Shown here in pieces: positions 23,178-34,379 of a stretch of DNA of 64,000 nt (position 1 is its first letter; each line of letters opens with the position of its first letter). Below the pieces are notes generated by a model, which ran no database searches, was not told the DNA's origin, and saw only the letters and a program-made list of their open reading frames with translations. Source of the DNA: Siphonodentalium dalli (lineage: Eukaryota; Mollusca; Scaphopoda; Gadilida; Siphonodentaliidae); the NCBI GenBank assembly GCA_032622095.1, contig CP136068.1:133863989-133927988 (forward strand), in the 5' to 3' direction. The translations under genes and the position numbers were made by a program.

Positions 23178-24130
23178 GTGACTCGAACTACCGTATATTT
23201 TCGGCGAATTCTATGCGTTCTGTCATTCGCATATCGAACGGGTGACGTGCAGATTTAAACGCACGTAACTAGAGCAAATTTCACTCGACACTACCATAGT
23301 AAATTTGCTGTGATAGCCGTTATAATAGAATAGAATAGAATATTACATTACATTACATCCACGTCGGTTAATTAATCACTCGCGCGTCCCGACAATCCTT
23401 TTCCAAGAATACTCATATGCAGTACATATACAGCAAGAAGACAAAAATAATTTAGATGTCTTCCTATTATATGAACAAATTAACTCACCTGACGTATTCA
23501 CCTGAAATTGATATTCCAACCTCGCACTAACTTGCCGTCCTTTCTGTTTCGTTTCGTTACGACTTCCATTATACTTTTTGATTTACCGAAACCACAGGAT
23601 GCTCCATTTGAACCAGAGATGCCGCGTGGTAGCCACTACAATCGCAATGTGATTAGGGCGGGATTGTATTCTTCGGATGAATATATTTTATTTAGACAAT
23701 TGTGTCAAAATATACGAATTTTGTTTAATAAAATGGTTCAGAATTGGGCTTACTTCAAAGTTTCACTCCAAAGATTTAGTCTGATATTGTGGTCCCATGA
23801 TACTTCCGTATAACGTTCTTCCATTATATACGTCATATTATATTACTTTTTTCCTCTGGTTCAAGAGTGTCCCTCTGCGAGAAACCATCTATTTACATGA
23901 ACACATTTTCCTCACAACACTTCAATTCCAACATTTATTAAATAGAAATAATACTGAGAGACCAATAGTTCGATTGTCTTAAAGAATTAGTCATTTGCTA
24001 TCCAAAATTTTGACAAAAGAAAATATATTTTGCTACATAATAATTATTTTTGCAGTTGGTAAATTTGATTAGTATATGGTGTGACGAATGATATAGTGAT
24101 GCAAAGAGCAAAAGATAGCTGCCAGCGCCC
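23178..24130 (+). repeat. Duplicated intron downstream of exon A1
   Basis: The first 110 bases (CTACCGTATATTTT ... CGCATATCGAACGGGTG ... GTAAATTTGCTGTG) match the downstream side of A2 (54004-54145) and A3 (62609-62760). The block 23380-24130 (CACCTGAAATTGATATTC, TACGTCATATTA, ATTAGTATATGGTGTGACGA) matches 55555-55790 plus 57690-57910, and partly 63470-63800. No coding was seen. Confidence 0.75.
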
Positions 24131-24179
24131 ATGATCAGCAATTAATCGGCAATCATTCAAATGCTATAGCTCCACCAAT

Positions 24180-24680
24180 TATTTTTGCCCAAATGCCAGC
24201 GCGAACCCTGTAAACATGCCTATTATTTTTCCAAACGTTTATCCAATAAATGTGGGACGCTTGGTGTGCCAACGGAATTAAATATGAATTCAAAAATGGC
24301 CAGTGACCGCCATCTCAACGAAATTAGGAAAACATGCGAGAGATCACATCCACAGGTCACCCCAAAAAATCGCACGCAGTTTGGGATGAATCAGATAAAA
24401 AATGTCGTGCGCATGGTATGCCAACGGATTTAGTCAGGCAGAGATTATAATCTAAGATGACCGCCGGTGGCCATGTTGTTCAGTGTAATTTAGAAACATA
24501 TGATATCTGACATCGAGAGATCACAAAAGCGGTGTACCGATGGATTCAAATTTGAACTTCAAGATGATTGATGGCGTCCTTGCTGTTTACGAATTTCGGA
24601 AAACAATTGATGGCTGCCATCTAGAGGTCACCCGGAATGTCTATATGAAGTTTGGTGACGATCGGGTGAGATATTTGGTA
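24180..24680 (+). repeat. Tandem-structured dispersed repeat
   Basis: Units start near 24269 (GTGCCAACGGAATTAAAT), 24415 (GTATGCCAACGGATTTAG) and 24533 (TGTACCGATGGATTCAAAT). Each is followed by a gene-like but disrupted ATGGCCGCC word and a GAGGTCACC word. Related phrases (CCGAGATGGCCGCCAGTGGC, GTTTGGTGACGATTGG) recur at 26950-27340. Non-coding. Confidence 0.6.
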
Positions 24681-26771
24681 TGTACAGTGCGTCCATCGCG
24701 AATTAACATGACCCCATCATTCACCACTTCGCGGGGTGTATCAGGTCAATCGCGGCCACTATTGGATTGCGATTGGAAGCATCGCGGGTCGATAAATAGT
24801 GGGATTCATCGAGGGCTGGTCCATCGCGGAGCCCGCGAAACTGCAGAATTATGTTAATCTAATGACATAACACTGTCTGGAGCGGTTATCAACTATTAGA
24901 TCGCGCGCCCGCGATGGGGACTATATTGACAACCAGAATTGTGCAGATATATTTTTACAGTATTGGTGAGAGCGAGTGTGTAGTTATGTTGTTTGGACAT
25001 GTATAGTACCATGAATTGTCATATTATTTAGTGCTAGTTGTATATGGATATCAACGCCAGACAAACAAAGGCATAATTATCCTGTCGATGACAATAGACA
25101 AATCGCACCATCGTTGTATTGGCATAGGCGTACGTACCGGGGGTGGAGACAACAGAGGTAACTCATATACATAATATATAATCATAGAATACAGTTTAAA
25201 TATTCCAGTTTCTCAAGTTAACATGCCAGTTTCTCAAGTTAATCCATATTAACACATATGTAGAATTGACCATGAGCTATGAGGATAACAGACACCATGT
25301 AAACATATTCAATTTTCAATATTGAAACGGGGTCCGTATGCTTAACAGCTAATATATACGATTTGAGTTAAAGTCACGTGGCGATTTGCGCTCCAAAATA
25401 GGCAAAAATATTATTCGCTTTTGAATTTTTTCTCAGTATCGAAATAGGTCGATACATATCTGAATTACCTTTCTATGAACATTATGTTACCCAAAAAGAC
25501 GCATTGAAGTAATGGAAAATACATCCGTGAACAAGCTGGTTGGGTACCAAAACAAAACTGCCATTTGCACAGCATGGAACAGAAAAGAGCGTTCCGTTGT
25601 AGTCCATTCCTGATATGGCAGCAGTAAATGAATAAAGAGCGTTTTGTGACTTTGGCCAGTGTTTTTCGGAGCACACGAAGCTGGTATACAAATAGTTCGT
25701 TTATATCGACCTATCTTATCCGTCGCTCCAAATTACGTACCAAAAATATTTGGAGGTTCGAATGAGCCCTGTCCGTTTAACTACATCAACTGATATATTT
25801 AGAATGTACAGTCTCTGAAGTGTCAGAGACACAGATAATCACCCACTATCGCTTTGGGCGATTATTTGGCCTCAGGCACTCAGCTCAGTAATATCCTTCA
25901 CTTTAAACAGTTATATGGCGACATGTTTTTCATCAAGCTTACATTGTATCACGCTGCATATCTGTCGGTATCATATAAATACTTATATAATGCATGTGGA
26001 GAAGGTCTGCACTCCGTTATATAATCACAATTTGCGTACGTTGATGACAGGCGCCCTTGTATAATATCGGCGTGTTTGATGATGGGGAATGTCCTTGTAA
26101 ATATGTGCTGAGCTGCAATAAAATATCGCCGCTTCGAGGAAAAGTTTGCTAAACGATTTCTAGCTTGAATTCCAATAACACCCACTTGGTCATATACAGG
26201 GACGTGGTTTCTGTTTGGTTTGGATGTCAAACATGATAAATACACGATATATTGATATATCGGCTCCATATGCTGGAAAAATACTTCACAGCTATTTTTC
26301 AGCTGTTTTCAATGTTACCACCGAAGTGAAACAAACTCTCTTTACTTCTACCACCGCAGGAATAGACTAACAAGGGACGCTATTTATTGTTCCATGCCGT
26401 CCAGAACTTGCGGAATTCGATTACTTAATGACTAGCAAAATAATTATATTATTATAAGACAATCGACGAGATAATATATATATTATAATATCGACCATTC
26501 ATAAACATGCACATTCGCGTACTGGAAATCATGTTCACCGGAGTAGACTATGCCACATTTTTGTTGTACGATATGCTAGAATATAAAGTCATTAACCCTC
26601 GACATGCGACTAAATTATGGGTCTCAATAATGGTGCCAGCACGATTATTAATTTTGGAGAAAATTCCCAACGATCACTATTATTTGGCATTATTACCACT
26701 TTATAGGGCGTTATCTAGGTCATTGATAATGTTTTTCTGGGCGTTCCAAACAGCGTATTGTTACCAAAACA
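24681..26771. other. No gene seen
   Basis: Intron-like A+T-rich sequence with scattered short frames and no domain. CGCGGG-type words near 24780-24910 are the only local G+C rise. Confidence 0.3.
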
Positions 26772-26811
26772 GCGGGCCGATAATGAGAAGCTTCGTTCAT
26801 TATCGGCCCGC
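26772..26811. repeat. 40-bp perfect hairpin
   Basis: GCGGGCCGATAATGA and TCATTATCGGCCCGC form a 15-bp perfect stem around GAAGCTTCGT, whose first eight bases are themselves a palindrome. It is more G+C-rich than its surroundings. Confidence 0.85.
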
Positions 26812-26949
26812 CGCCCGGAGACTAGATCTCGTTTATTATCACGCGAGTTACATGTAGGGTGTGGCGAAGGATTTTGTCCTGCAAAGAATGTCCGTATGCA
26901 GCTTGGGAACGATCGGACAAGTGATGTGGCCAGTGGGTGTGTCAAATGA

Positions 26950-27340
26950 TTTATTCATGCTTATAGTAAAATCGAAGATGGCTGTCCGTCGGCAGTCATG
27001 TTTTCGATCAGTAACAGTTCAAATTAAATAGCTCCCACCTAGAGGTGATTGCAAGAATGCATGTACATTTTCAAACACATTTCACTAATTATTGTGGGCT
27101 GATTGGAGTGCGGATCGATTCAAATGCGACATCCGAGATGGCCGCCAGTGGCCAATGGCGGCCATGTTGTTTAATAAAAACAATGTGAAAAAAATAATAT
27201 ATAATTTACCAGAGGATCAATATACAGTTTGGTGACGATTGGATGAGGGTTGATGGGTGATGTGGTGGTATACGGACGCCAACCCATGACAGTAGCTATT
27301 CTAAGAAACGTGTGTAGGCTTCATGAAGCCATGTTCATTA
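26950..27340 (+). repeat. Second locus of the 24-kb dispersed repeat
   Basis: Carries GAGATGGCCGCCAGTGGCC, GCGGCCATGTTGTTTAAT, ACAGTTTGGTGACGATTGGA and ACCTAGAGGTGATTGCA, in the same kind of order as 24180-24680. Strongly diverged. Non-coding. Confidence 0.5.
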
Positions 27341-27669
27341 TGGCCGCTTGTGGGTGAATGGCATTGCCCTGAAATGTCAACACGTTCTCGTACAATGATA
27401 GTTGCAGTGGATGGTTGACCAAACAATCCTTATCATTGGAAACAAAACATGTCTGGTGCATAAAGGTACTATACTGATATAAGCTTGTATTGAAATTGAC
27501 CGATATTCTATAGGCTCTTGGGAATTAGTGAAATTGGTGGAAATGCATACACCCTTATTTTGTCCCATAAAATCGACTGGATATGTCTTGCGGAATTAGT
27601 GTCCAACTAGACTTACAACATTTGTGTACTACGCGTACAGTCGAGGTGGCGAATGACAAGGTAAGTTTT
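27341..27669. other. No gene seen
   Basis: Unique-looking sequence before the 3' end of LINE-C. Confidence 0.3.
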
Positions 27670-27985
27670 GCGTTAGTGTAAACGATATTTTATTTCTCAA
27701 AAGGCACATAAATACATATATAACATACACAAACATTCATATGAGATAAAGGGATCTGGCAGTAAGCCTAGGCTTATTCGTGGCCATTTCCGCGATATAA
27801 AATTTCTTCATGATATATTTTGGTCTCGAGTGATGAATTGTCCGTTCCACAGACACCCGCGAGCATATCCGCGGCTGATTGCCGCAGGTCCGACCCCCCC
27901 GGATTACATAATTTAACTGTGAGAGCGCTCTTATTTATTTTCACTACTCTTTGGATGAGATATGTATATCTGTTAGTGATGGAAC

Positions 27986-28668
27986 TCAGTTAAATCGTTT
28001 GGTTCTATCTATGAACCTTTGGAGTGACATGAAAACGACCGTATTTTCACTGTGCGTTGAATTAACCGACCCATTAAGTAAAGTGTTCACATTTAGTGTC
28101 ATAATAGGAGCCACAAAACAGTTATCTCTCTCTTTTTTGTAAATTGGACAGTGAAGTAAAAAATGTTCGGCGGTCTCTAGTTCCCCACAATCGCAGAATG
28201 GATTATTATTTAGGTGGTTACAAAACAGATCATATTTCAAGTTACTGCAGTAGGTTCTCAGACGACAGTGGTAGATTTGACTTGGTCTTGTAAACGTTGT
28301 ATAATAATATGATGGTATGCTATTGTGATTTTTGGAGATATATCTCTTGAATTCTGATACTCTGTCACAACTTTTCGCTTCAGGTGGAAGGCTATTCCAT
28401 AGTTTTACGGTGGCTGGCAGGAATGAATTTTCATATCTTGTCGCAAAAAAAAACTTGGGCACCTGAGGCCTTTTTGTCTGAAATCGTAATTGGTTTGGCT
28501 TCCAGATACAGAAGGGACAAGCGTATATAAGTAAGGAGGCGTGTCTCGCTTAATCATTTTGAAAAATTGAATAAATTTAGCTTTTTCTCTTCTGCTCGAA
28601 AGTGTGTCCCAGCCGGTTTCCCATAATAAAGATTCCTTACTACAGCTTCTAGTTGCCCCTGTGATCAA
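27986..28668 (-). pseudogene. LINE-C C-terminal region with Cys/His knuckle
   Basis: Two overlapping frames (28405-28668 and 27986-28462) meet at RCPSFFLRQDM / PKFFFATRYENSF, a one-base shift. The tail CxCxxxxxxxHxxxxC is the zinc-knuckle-like end of many invertebrate LINE ORF2 proteins. Confidence 0.8.
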
Positions 28669-28932
28669 TCGCGCGCTTCGTATTGGATGTCTTCGAGATG
28701 GCCTGAATCTTCATCTGTACAATTGTCCCATACTGAGGAAGCATATTCCATTACTGGGCGGATGTAAGGTAAGTATATACGTTCGAGGAGGGTTCTCCTG
28801 TCCAAAATGAATTTATACTTCCTCAGTATATAAAGTCGACTTGCAGCTCTATTTTCAATATCAGTTATATGATCATGCCAGGTACCATCCCCATTAAAAG
28901 TTAGACCTAGGTGCTTATGTGTTTCAATTTCT

Positions 28933-29586
28933 TCAATATTCTGCCCAGACATCTGAAGCGGTGGGTGGTCGATAGTGTTGGTTTTCCATGATATCAGAAG
29001 TGACTGTTTTGATGGGATTGAATTTAACTTGCCATTTTTGCGACCACTCGTATAACAACCTGATGTCGTTGTTAATAACTTCGGCGGCCAATATGGGGTC
29101 TTCGATCGAAAGATATAGAGACGTATCGTCAGCAAAAACCCTTATATTACTCGTCACATTTTCTACGATGTCGTTAATGTAGACTAAAAATAGAAGAGGG
29201 CCAAGTATGGATCCCTGGGGCACACCAGCTGAGACACTCTTCAAGCTTGAATTGGAATTTGAAACAAATACTCGCTGCTGTCTATTATCTAAGTACTTTT
29301 CCAGAAGATAGTATGTCGCGCCGATAATTCCCATACTTTTGAGTTTAAACATAAGACCGCGGTGCCATACCTTATCAAAAGCCTTGCTAACGTCGCAGAA
29401 CAGGCATCTAATTTCTTTACCGCTATCAAGTGAATATATTATATAATGATAGACGTCTGTTAACTGAAAGACTGTGCTTGCATTAGGGGTGAATCCTGAC
29501 TGAAGATTTGTTAGGAGGTTGTTGGTCCTGAAGTATGTATTCAAGTGAGAGTAGATACACTTTCGAAAAATTTTGACAAGCAACAA
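28933..29586 (-). pseudogene. LINE-C reverse transcriptase fragment
   Basis: A 217-codon frame from the RT fingers/palm to the start of the thumb. Motifs A, B and C are all intact (SKAFDKVWH, GVPQGS, FADD). It is truncated at its N-terminus by the element end and loses frame after KWQVKFNPIKT. Confidence 0.85.
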
Positions 29587-29621
29587 AGTAAAGAAACTGG
29601 GAGATAATTTGAAGTTTTGCG

Positions 29622-29867
29622 TTGGGACCGAGGATAAAACTGTGGGATAACCTCAAGCCTGAAGAATATACGAAACACGTCAGCGAACGTCTTGATGCAT
29701 TACGTAACATGATGAACTGTGTGGAAATGAATCCCACAAAATATGGTATAAATAATTTGGCCTATTTGATCTCTCGTATTTTATCGGAATCGGCAGTTGA
29801 CACATTTGGGACTTACCGTGAACGTAACAAGCGTTCAGAACAAAAATGCAAACCAGATCAGAGGTAG
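29622..29867 (+). pseudogene. LINE-D linker segment before the hAT insertion
   Basis: Reads LWDNLKPEEYTKHVSERLDA and continues to RILSESAVDTFG, a helical linker found between the endonuclease and RT of several LINE families. A stop follows, and related codons continue to the insertion point at 29970. Confidence 0.6.
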
Positions 29868-29970
29868 TTAGATTATGAATGTCGTAGTTGCCGAAAAAAA
29901 TCAATTCTGCGCGGACACGATATAACAGAAATAAGTCGAAAGCCACCAAATCTGATCTAAGACAGGTAAG

Positions 29971-31151
29971 CAGGGATGTGGCTAGAGGGTGTGTGTGGGG
30001 GGGGGGGGGTGTCTCACCCCCCCCCAGTAGAGAGCTATATTTTCAATAGTTGGAAATTTCATACCTGCCACAACGAAATTTCACACCAACAATAGGTTGA
30101 AAATGTTCTTGTAGTTTGATTATAAAACAATTTATTGGGGGGAATTTATTGTTTTTCGACCAATATTTGCATATGTTCCTATTTTTGGTCAAACTTTTTG
30201 ACAGAAATGGACATCAGTTGGAAATTTTCCAACCTTAGGGGGGGTGAAGGTTGGAAATTTCCAACACTTGGAAAGCTTGTGTCCTGGTCCCTCCCCCGTG
30301 GCCAGTCAAAAACTTCTAGTTAATTTAAGAAAACAATATTGTCATACAATTGGTCAACATTGTCATTGGAATTGTCATCAGTTGGAAATTTTCCAACCTA
30401 AGTGGGGGTGTAGGGTTTGAAATTTCCAACAGTAGGAAGGCTTGAGGTTAGTCTGGATGTTAGGATTTTGCGATTTTCTTGTTCAGATTTCAAAATTTTC
30501 GCACACCGGGCCGAACCATGGTCGGCCCGGTGTTTCATTGCCCCATCCACATGGCCAATACAAAACTGCTAATTAGTTTAGCAAAACAATATTTTACTAC
30601 ATTTGGTCAAACTTGTAGACATAAATGGTCATCAGTTGAAGAATTTTCCAACCTGAGGGGGAGCATGAGGTTTGAAATTTCCAACACTAGGAAAGTTTCA
30701 GTTGAGGCCAGTCTAGATGCTAGGATTTGCGATTTTCTTGTATATAGTTTTCAAAATTTTCTCACACCGGGCCAAACAACCATGGTCGGCCCGGTGTTTC
30801 CTGGTCTGTTGTCGGCAGCTGTGTGCATTTGTCTGGAATTAGATCACTAGTTGTTTTTTTGGGGCAATTTTCAGGTTAAAATATCTTAATGTTCTCATAC
30901 TGGGAAAATAGAAGCATGGCTTATGAATATATAGGAAATTAGGCCTGAGCATGAGGTACAAGGGGGGGGGTGCAAATGGAATTATGCAAAAAGTTGTGTT
31001 GGTGTGATTCGGACTCAAGGGGGGGGGGGGTGCAAATGGAATTATGCAAAACAGTTGTGTTGGCGTGATTCCGACTCAAGGGGGGGGGGGTGCAGTTGGA
31101 AATTCCTAAGGTGGACACCCCCCCAGCGGAGACCCTCTAGCCACATCCCTG
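29971..31151 (+). mobile_element. Non-autonomous hAT transposon in LINE-D (20-bp TIRs, 8-bp TSD)
   Basis: It starts CAGGGATGTGGCTAGAGGGT and ends with the exact reverse complement. Both flanks are CAGGTAAG (29963-29970 and 31152-31159), an 8-bp target duplication. CAGGG ends plus an 8-bp duplication are diagnostic of the hAT superfamily. The inside is non-coding: G-runs near both ends, TTGGAAATTTTCCAAC repeats at about 30200, 30380 and 30620, and two copies of an ACACCGGGCC ... GGCCCGGTGT hairpin (30503-30533, 30764-30797). A three-unit, roughly 60-bp repeat with poly-G lies at 30960-31090. It needs a transposase supplied in trans. Confidence 0.95.
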
Positions 31152-31159
31152 CAGGTAAG

Positions 31160-32398
31160 CACAGTGTATACGAAAACTATGGACAGAAAACGGTCGGAAA
31201 TGCTAACAAAATGTAATAAGGAATTGAGGGAAATTCCCAAAAAGTCGACGAATACATTTTGGAATACATGTACGTTCAAACGATTATCAAAGTGTAAAGT
31301 TCAGCAAATGGATGACCCGATTAATTTAAATACCATATTTGAGCACTTTAAATCATTGAGTGATTCAGATATGGAATCCGATTTGAGCAGTTTGATTGGC
31401 AGTATGGAATAATTGGAATGCACAGACCACCTTAATATACCAAGTAGTTCAGACGAGATATCTGCTGTTGTCGGGGTTATGAAATCAAACAAGGCTGCAT
31501 GTCTCGACAACGTTAACAACAGTTACATTAAATCCACACTTAATATACTACTGCCATTTTATACAAGGTTATTTAAGTTGATTCCTGATACTGGATTTTC
31601 CCTGATGTCTGGACAACCGGTATGATTAAGCCCTTATATAACAATAAGGGCGACATATTATGTCCCGACTCTTATAGAGGCATAACCTTACTGAGTTACG
31701 TCGGTAAGTTATTTACTGGTATTATCAACAACAGATTTAGTAGTTACGTAGAAGAAAACCACATACTTAAAGATAATCAATCCGGTTTTCGGAAAGCTAG
31801 ATCTACATTAGACAACATCTTTATTTTATAAAGTTTAACAGAAATATATATGCGGAATGGGAGAAAACTTTATTGCTCATTTATAGATTTCAAAAAAGCG
31901 CTTGATACTGTTTGGAGACGGGGCCTATGGGTAAAACATTTATGAGATGGCATAAACGGTAGGATTTTCAAAGTTATTCGTAACATCTATCAATCAACTA
32001 AATCTTGTGTATTAAAAGATGACGTAAGATCTGAGTATTTGCCATCTAATATAGGTGTTAAACAGGGAGACCTGTCACCTTTACTCTTTTTAGAAAGTTG
32101 CGCTGTGTATGGACTCAAGCACTTGAATGATCAAACCTTTAAACAGATTGGTTGTTATCTGAAACTTTGGTGCATCTTGTACGCTGATGACACCGCTTTA
32201 TTGGCCGATAACCCTACGGTTATGCAGCGACTTCTTGATGCGTTTGCAGACTATTGCGAATCGTGGAAACTTACCATCAACGTGCAAAAGACAAAGGTTA
32301 TGGTTTTCGGAAATAAACGTCTCCACACGCCCCCAAAGTTCATCTTGAACTGTAACGAGCTTGAAAATTGTCGACGAATTTACATACCTTGGTATTGA
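31160..32398 (+). pseudogene. LINE-D reverse transcriptase, multiple frame breaks
   Basis: Four frames in succession: 31164-31412 (KSTNTFWNT), 31413-31625 (DEISAVVGVMKSNKAACLDN), 31622-31831 (SYRGITLLSYVGKLF ... NQSGFRKARSTLDN) and 32039-32398 (NIGVKQGDLSPLLF ... YADDTALLAD). Motif A at about 31880-31925 (SFIDFKKALDTVW) has Leu in place of the usual Phe of KAFD and is followed by a stop. Inactive. Confidence 0.85.
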
Positions 32399-32462
32399 GT
32401 TGTTCTTTAACGGCAGATTTTGTCGTGCAGTCTAGAAGACTCGGACAAAAGCTACCAAAGCA

Positions 32463-33266
32463 ATGTATGCCCTACTTTCGAAAGTGCGTAATCTTCATTT
32501 ATCTGTCGATTTGTCTTTGAAACTGTTTGAATATCTAGTCCAACCTATTTTATTGTACGGTTGTGAGATTTGGAGGTTCGAAAATAGTCGCGATATTGAA
32601 ACGGTACACCTAGGATTTTGTAAAACATTGACGAATATATGGCCACTCTCTATTGAAATCAAGAAGAGAATGATCTCATATTGGTGTCGGTATGTAAAGA
32701 AATATACAGGTATAACATCAGTTCTTTATAAATTACTGCTTGAATTGCACAAAACTAAACGCGTACGTTATATTGATCACATTTCAGGAGTTATCGAGTC
32801 CGCTAATCTTAATGATAACTGGGACAACCAAACTCCTCTGCCATGCAGCTCCTTTAGAAGATTTAATGATATACTAATTCAAGAGTTTAGAACTCAGTGG
32901 CGAAACGATGTTGATTATTCAGATAGAGGGGAGTTTTATAAATATATGAAAGTACAGCCTTCAATTAGCTGGCACTACATGAACAAGCCATTTGGCATGA
33001 TGGTCTACGTTCAGAAAATGAGAACGTCCAATCATAGATTAGGTATTGAGACATGTAGATGGAAAAATCATAAAAGCAGCAACAAAGATAGTTCATGCGC
33101 ACTTTGTAACGCCTTGCTAAGTTGCTATGTGATGAATTCCATTTTATTATTCTGTGTCCGCAACTTGAACAATTACGAGAAAAATAAATTCCGAAGGCAT
33201 GTTATGACGAACCTTCGAGGTAACTCTTATTCGAACTTTTTAACTCGACCAGCCGTGACATATTAA
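32463..33266 (+). pseudogene. LINE-D C-terminal region
   Basis: A 267-codon frame with the post-RT region (YLVQPILLYGCEIWRFEN ... RRFNDILIQEFRTQWRND ... SNHRLGIETCRW) and a cysteine cluster (CALCNALLSC) near the end, the place of the LINE zinc knuckle. It is out of frame with the RT. Confidence 0.75.
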
Positions 33267-33530
33267 ACAATTTGGCGATCTTTATAAAACTCGGGTTGAA
33301 AACATTTTAATAAAAAGAACACAATTATGAATGATGAATAAGATACGTAATAAATGCAAATATTGTTTGTTTGTAGTTTTATTGTGTGTGCTTTGTATAT
33401 GTTTAGTGTATGCTAATGCTGCATGTTTGTTTATTTCAATGTGTCAAATGTTCCGTGTATGTTTACAACCTCTAGTTAATTTTGAGCATTTATATAATGT
33501 TCTATATGTGTAAATAGTGTAAATACTTAA

Positions 33531-33911
33531 CCATCGCTCATGTTCCATGTAAAAATGGCTGAGATTAAAGCATCATTCATTGGTGATGATGCCACGTGGG
33601 AACTAGAGTTTTGTTGGAAAAGTGGCAAACATATTGGTGTTCGCCCACGAGCAAATATATGTTGGAACTATTTTTCACGCTTGATTTCACTCCGTCCTTC
33701 ACATACTGTAAATACTGCTCAATAGTTGATAAATGCATCAGAATTCTGCATGTGAACTAATATCAAAATCATATTGTTCTGAATAATGTCTGAATATGCA
33801 TATATTATTACACGTTCAGCATGTTGTCCGTCTACATACAATGCTATATATATACGCTGTTAAATTAACGAACATGACGATGATTGCAAAGCGATATTCA
33901 TTTATGTTCAG
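33531..33911 (+). other. Intron sequence before exon B1
   Basis: A 61-codon frame at 33540-33725 has no recognisable domain. The segment ends with a weak pyrimidine tract and the acceptor TTTATGTTCAG. Confidence 0.4.
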
Positions 33912-34124
33912 AGAATGAAGACAGGATCATCGGGTTTGAAGTATTTGTATCAAATAGCAGCCAACGAGATACGTGGACAAATAGCAACCTGTGTTATCGG
34001 GACGTCAGTAATACTTCACATGAAGTTTACAACATCACGTGCGCGGAGTCTATGAATGGAAGATACGTCGTCCTCCAATTGCCAACAAAGGATGTCCTCA
34101 ACTTCAATGAATTAGAAGTCTATG
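33912..34124 (+). CDS. F-type lectin domain, exon B1 (second half)
   Basis: The 213-bp exon follows acceptor TTATGTTCAG, enters in phase 1 and completes the domain begun by exon A1. Residues: DRIIGFEVFVSNSS ... LCYRDVSNTSHEVYNITC ... SMNGRYVVLQLPTKD, ending NFNELEVYG. LCYRD and YNITC supply the cysteine pair expected in this half, and NGRYVVLQLP/LNFNELEVYG is the typical C-terminal strand pair. It ends TATG before GTGAGT (phase 1). Joined to A1 it gives about 143 residues, a normal domain length. No stop or frameshift. Confidence 0.82.
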
Positions 34125-34379
34125 GTGAGTCTCCTGTTCATAATGATTGCTGTGTGATTGGTAAATGAAGGGACCAGACATCCTTACAGTTCGCTCGCAG
34201 TAAAATACGATACGTTTTCCAACCACACATGTATGGCTGATTACATTTATATTGTCAACGGTGATACATTGATATTGCGACATAATGGCCGCATAGAGAG
34301 TTGTTCACCCTATCATGGTGTGTCTTGGAGGACTCTTAAGATATACATGTCTCTATAATTCCTTAATTCATTCAGTGCT
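34125..34379 (+). repeat. Duplicated intron after exon B1
   Basis: Nearly identical to 58402-58650 (CATAATGATTGCTGTGTGAT, CAGTTCGCTCGCAGTAAAAT, TAATGGCCGCATAGAGA), so B1 and B2 were duplicated with their downstream intron. A diverged third copy follows the broken exon at 59576-59760. Confidence 0.85.

Larger units (their letters stand above)
27670..29595 (-). mobile_element. LINE-C: 5'-truncated, frameshifted non-LTR retrotransposon
   Basis: The minus strand carries only the RT and C-terminal region, the usual result of 5' truncation. At 28933-29586 is an RT with CDVSKAFDKVWH, GVPQGSILGPLLF and an intact FADDTSL. A frameshift near 28960-29000 leads into 28665-29135 (HKHLGLTFNGDGTWHDHI ... 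YLPYIRPVMEYASSVWD), then 28405-28668 (GLRCPSFFLRQDM), then 27986-28462. That last frame ends in a Cys/His knuckle (FCDCGELETAEHFLLHC). At least three frame breaks make it inactive. It sits in the intron between lectin exons A1 and B1. Confidence 0.88.
29605..33530 (+). mobile_element. LINE-D: degraded non-LTR retrotransposon, split by a hAT element
   Basis: The plus strand holds a LINE from the endonuclease-RT linker to the 3' UTR, in at least six frames. Its first bases abut the truncated 5' end of LINE-C at about 29,600. A 1181-bp hAT element interrupts the linker at 29971-31151, and joining the two sides across the 8-bp duplication restores the continuity of the region. The 3' limit near 33530 is a guess. 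Confidence 0.8.

Noticed and set aside
27951-28142. Plus-strand open frame
   Set aside because: Antisense shadow of the LINE-C C-terminal region.
29680-29949. Minus-strand frame across the LINE-D start
   Set aside because: Antisense shadow of LINE-D coding sequence.
34158-34358. 66-codon frame after exon B1, repeated at 58435-58635
   Set aside because: Similarity comes from duplicated intron; it starts inside the intron after a clear GTGAGT donor and has no domain. It is conserved enough to recheck if transcripts appear.
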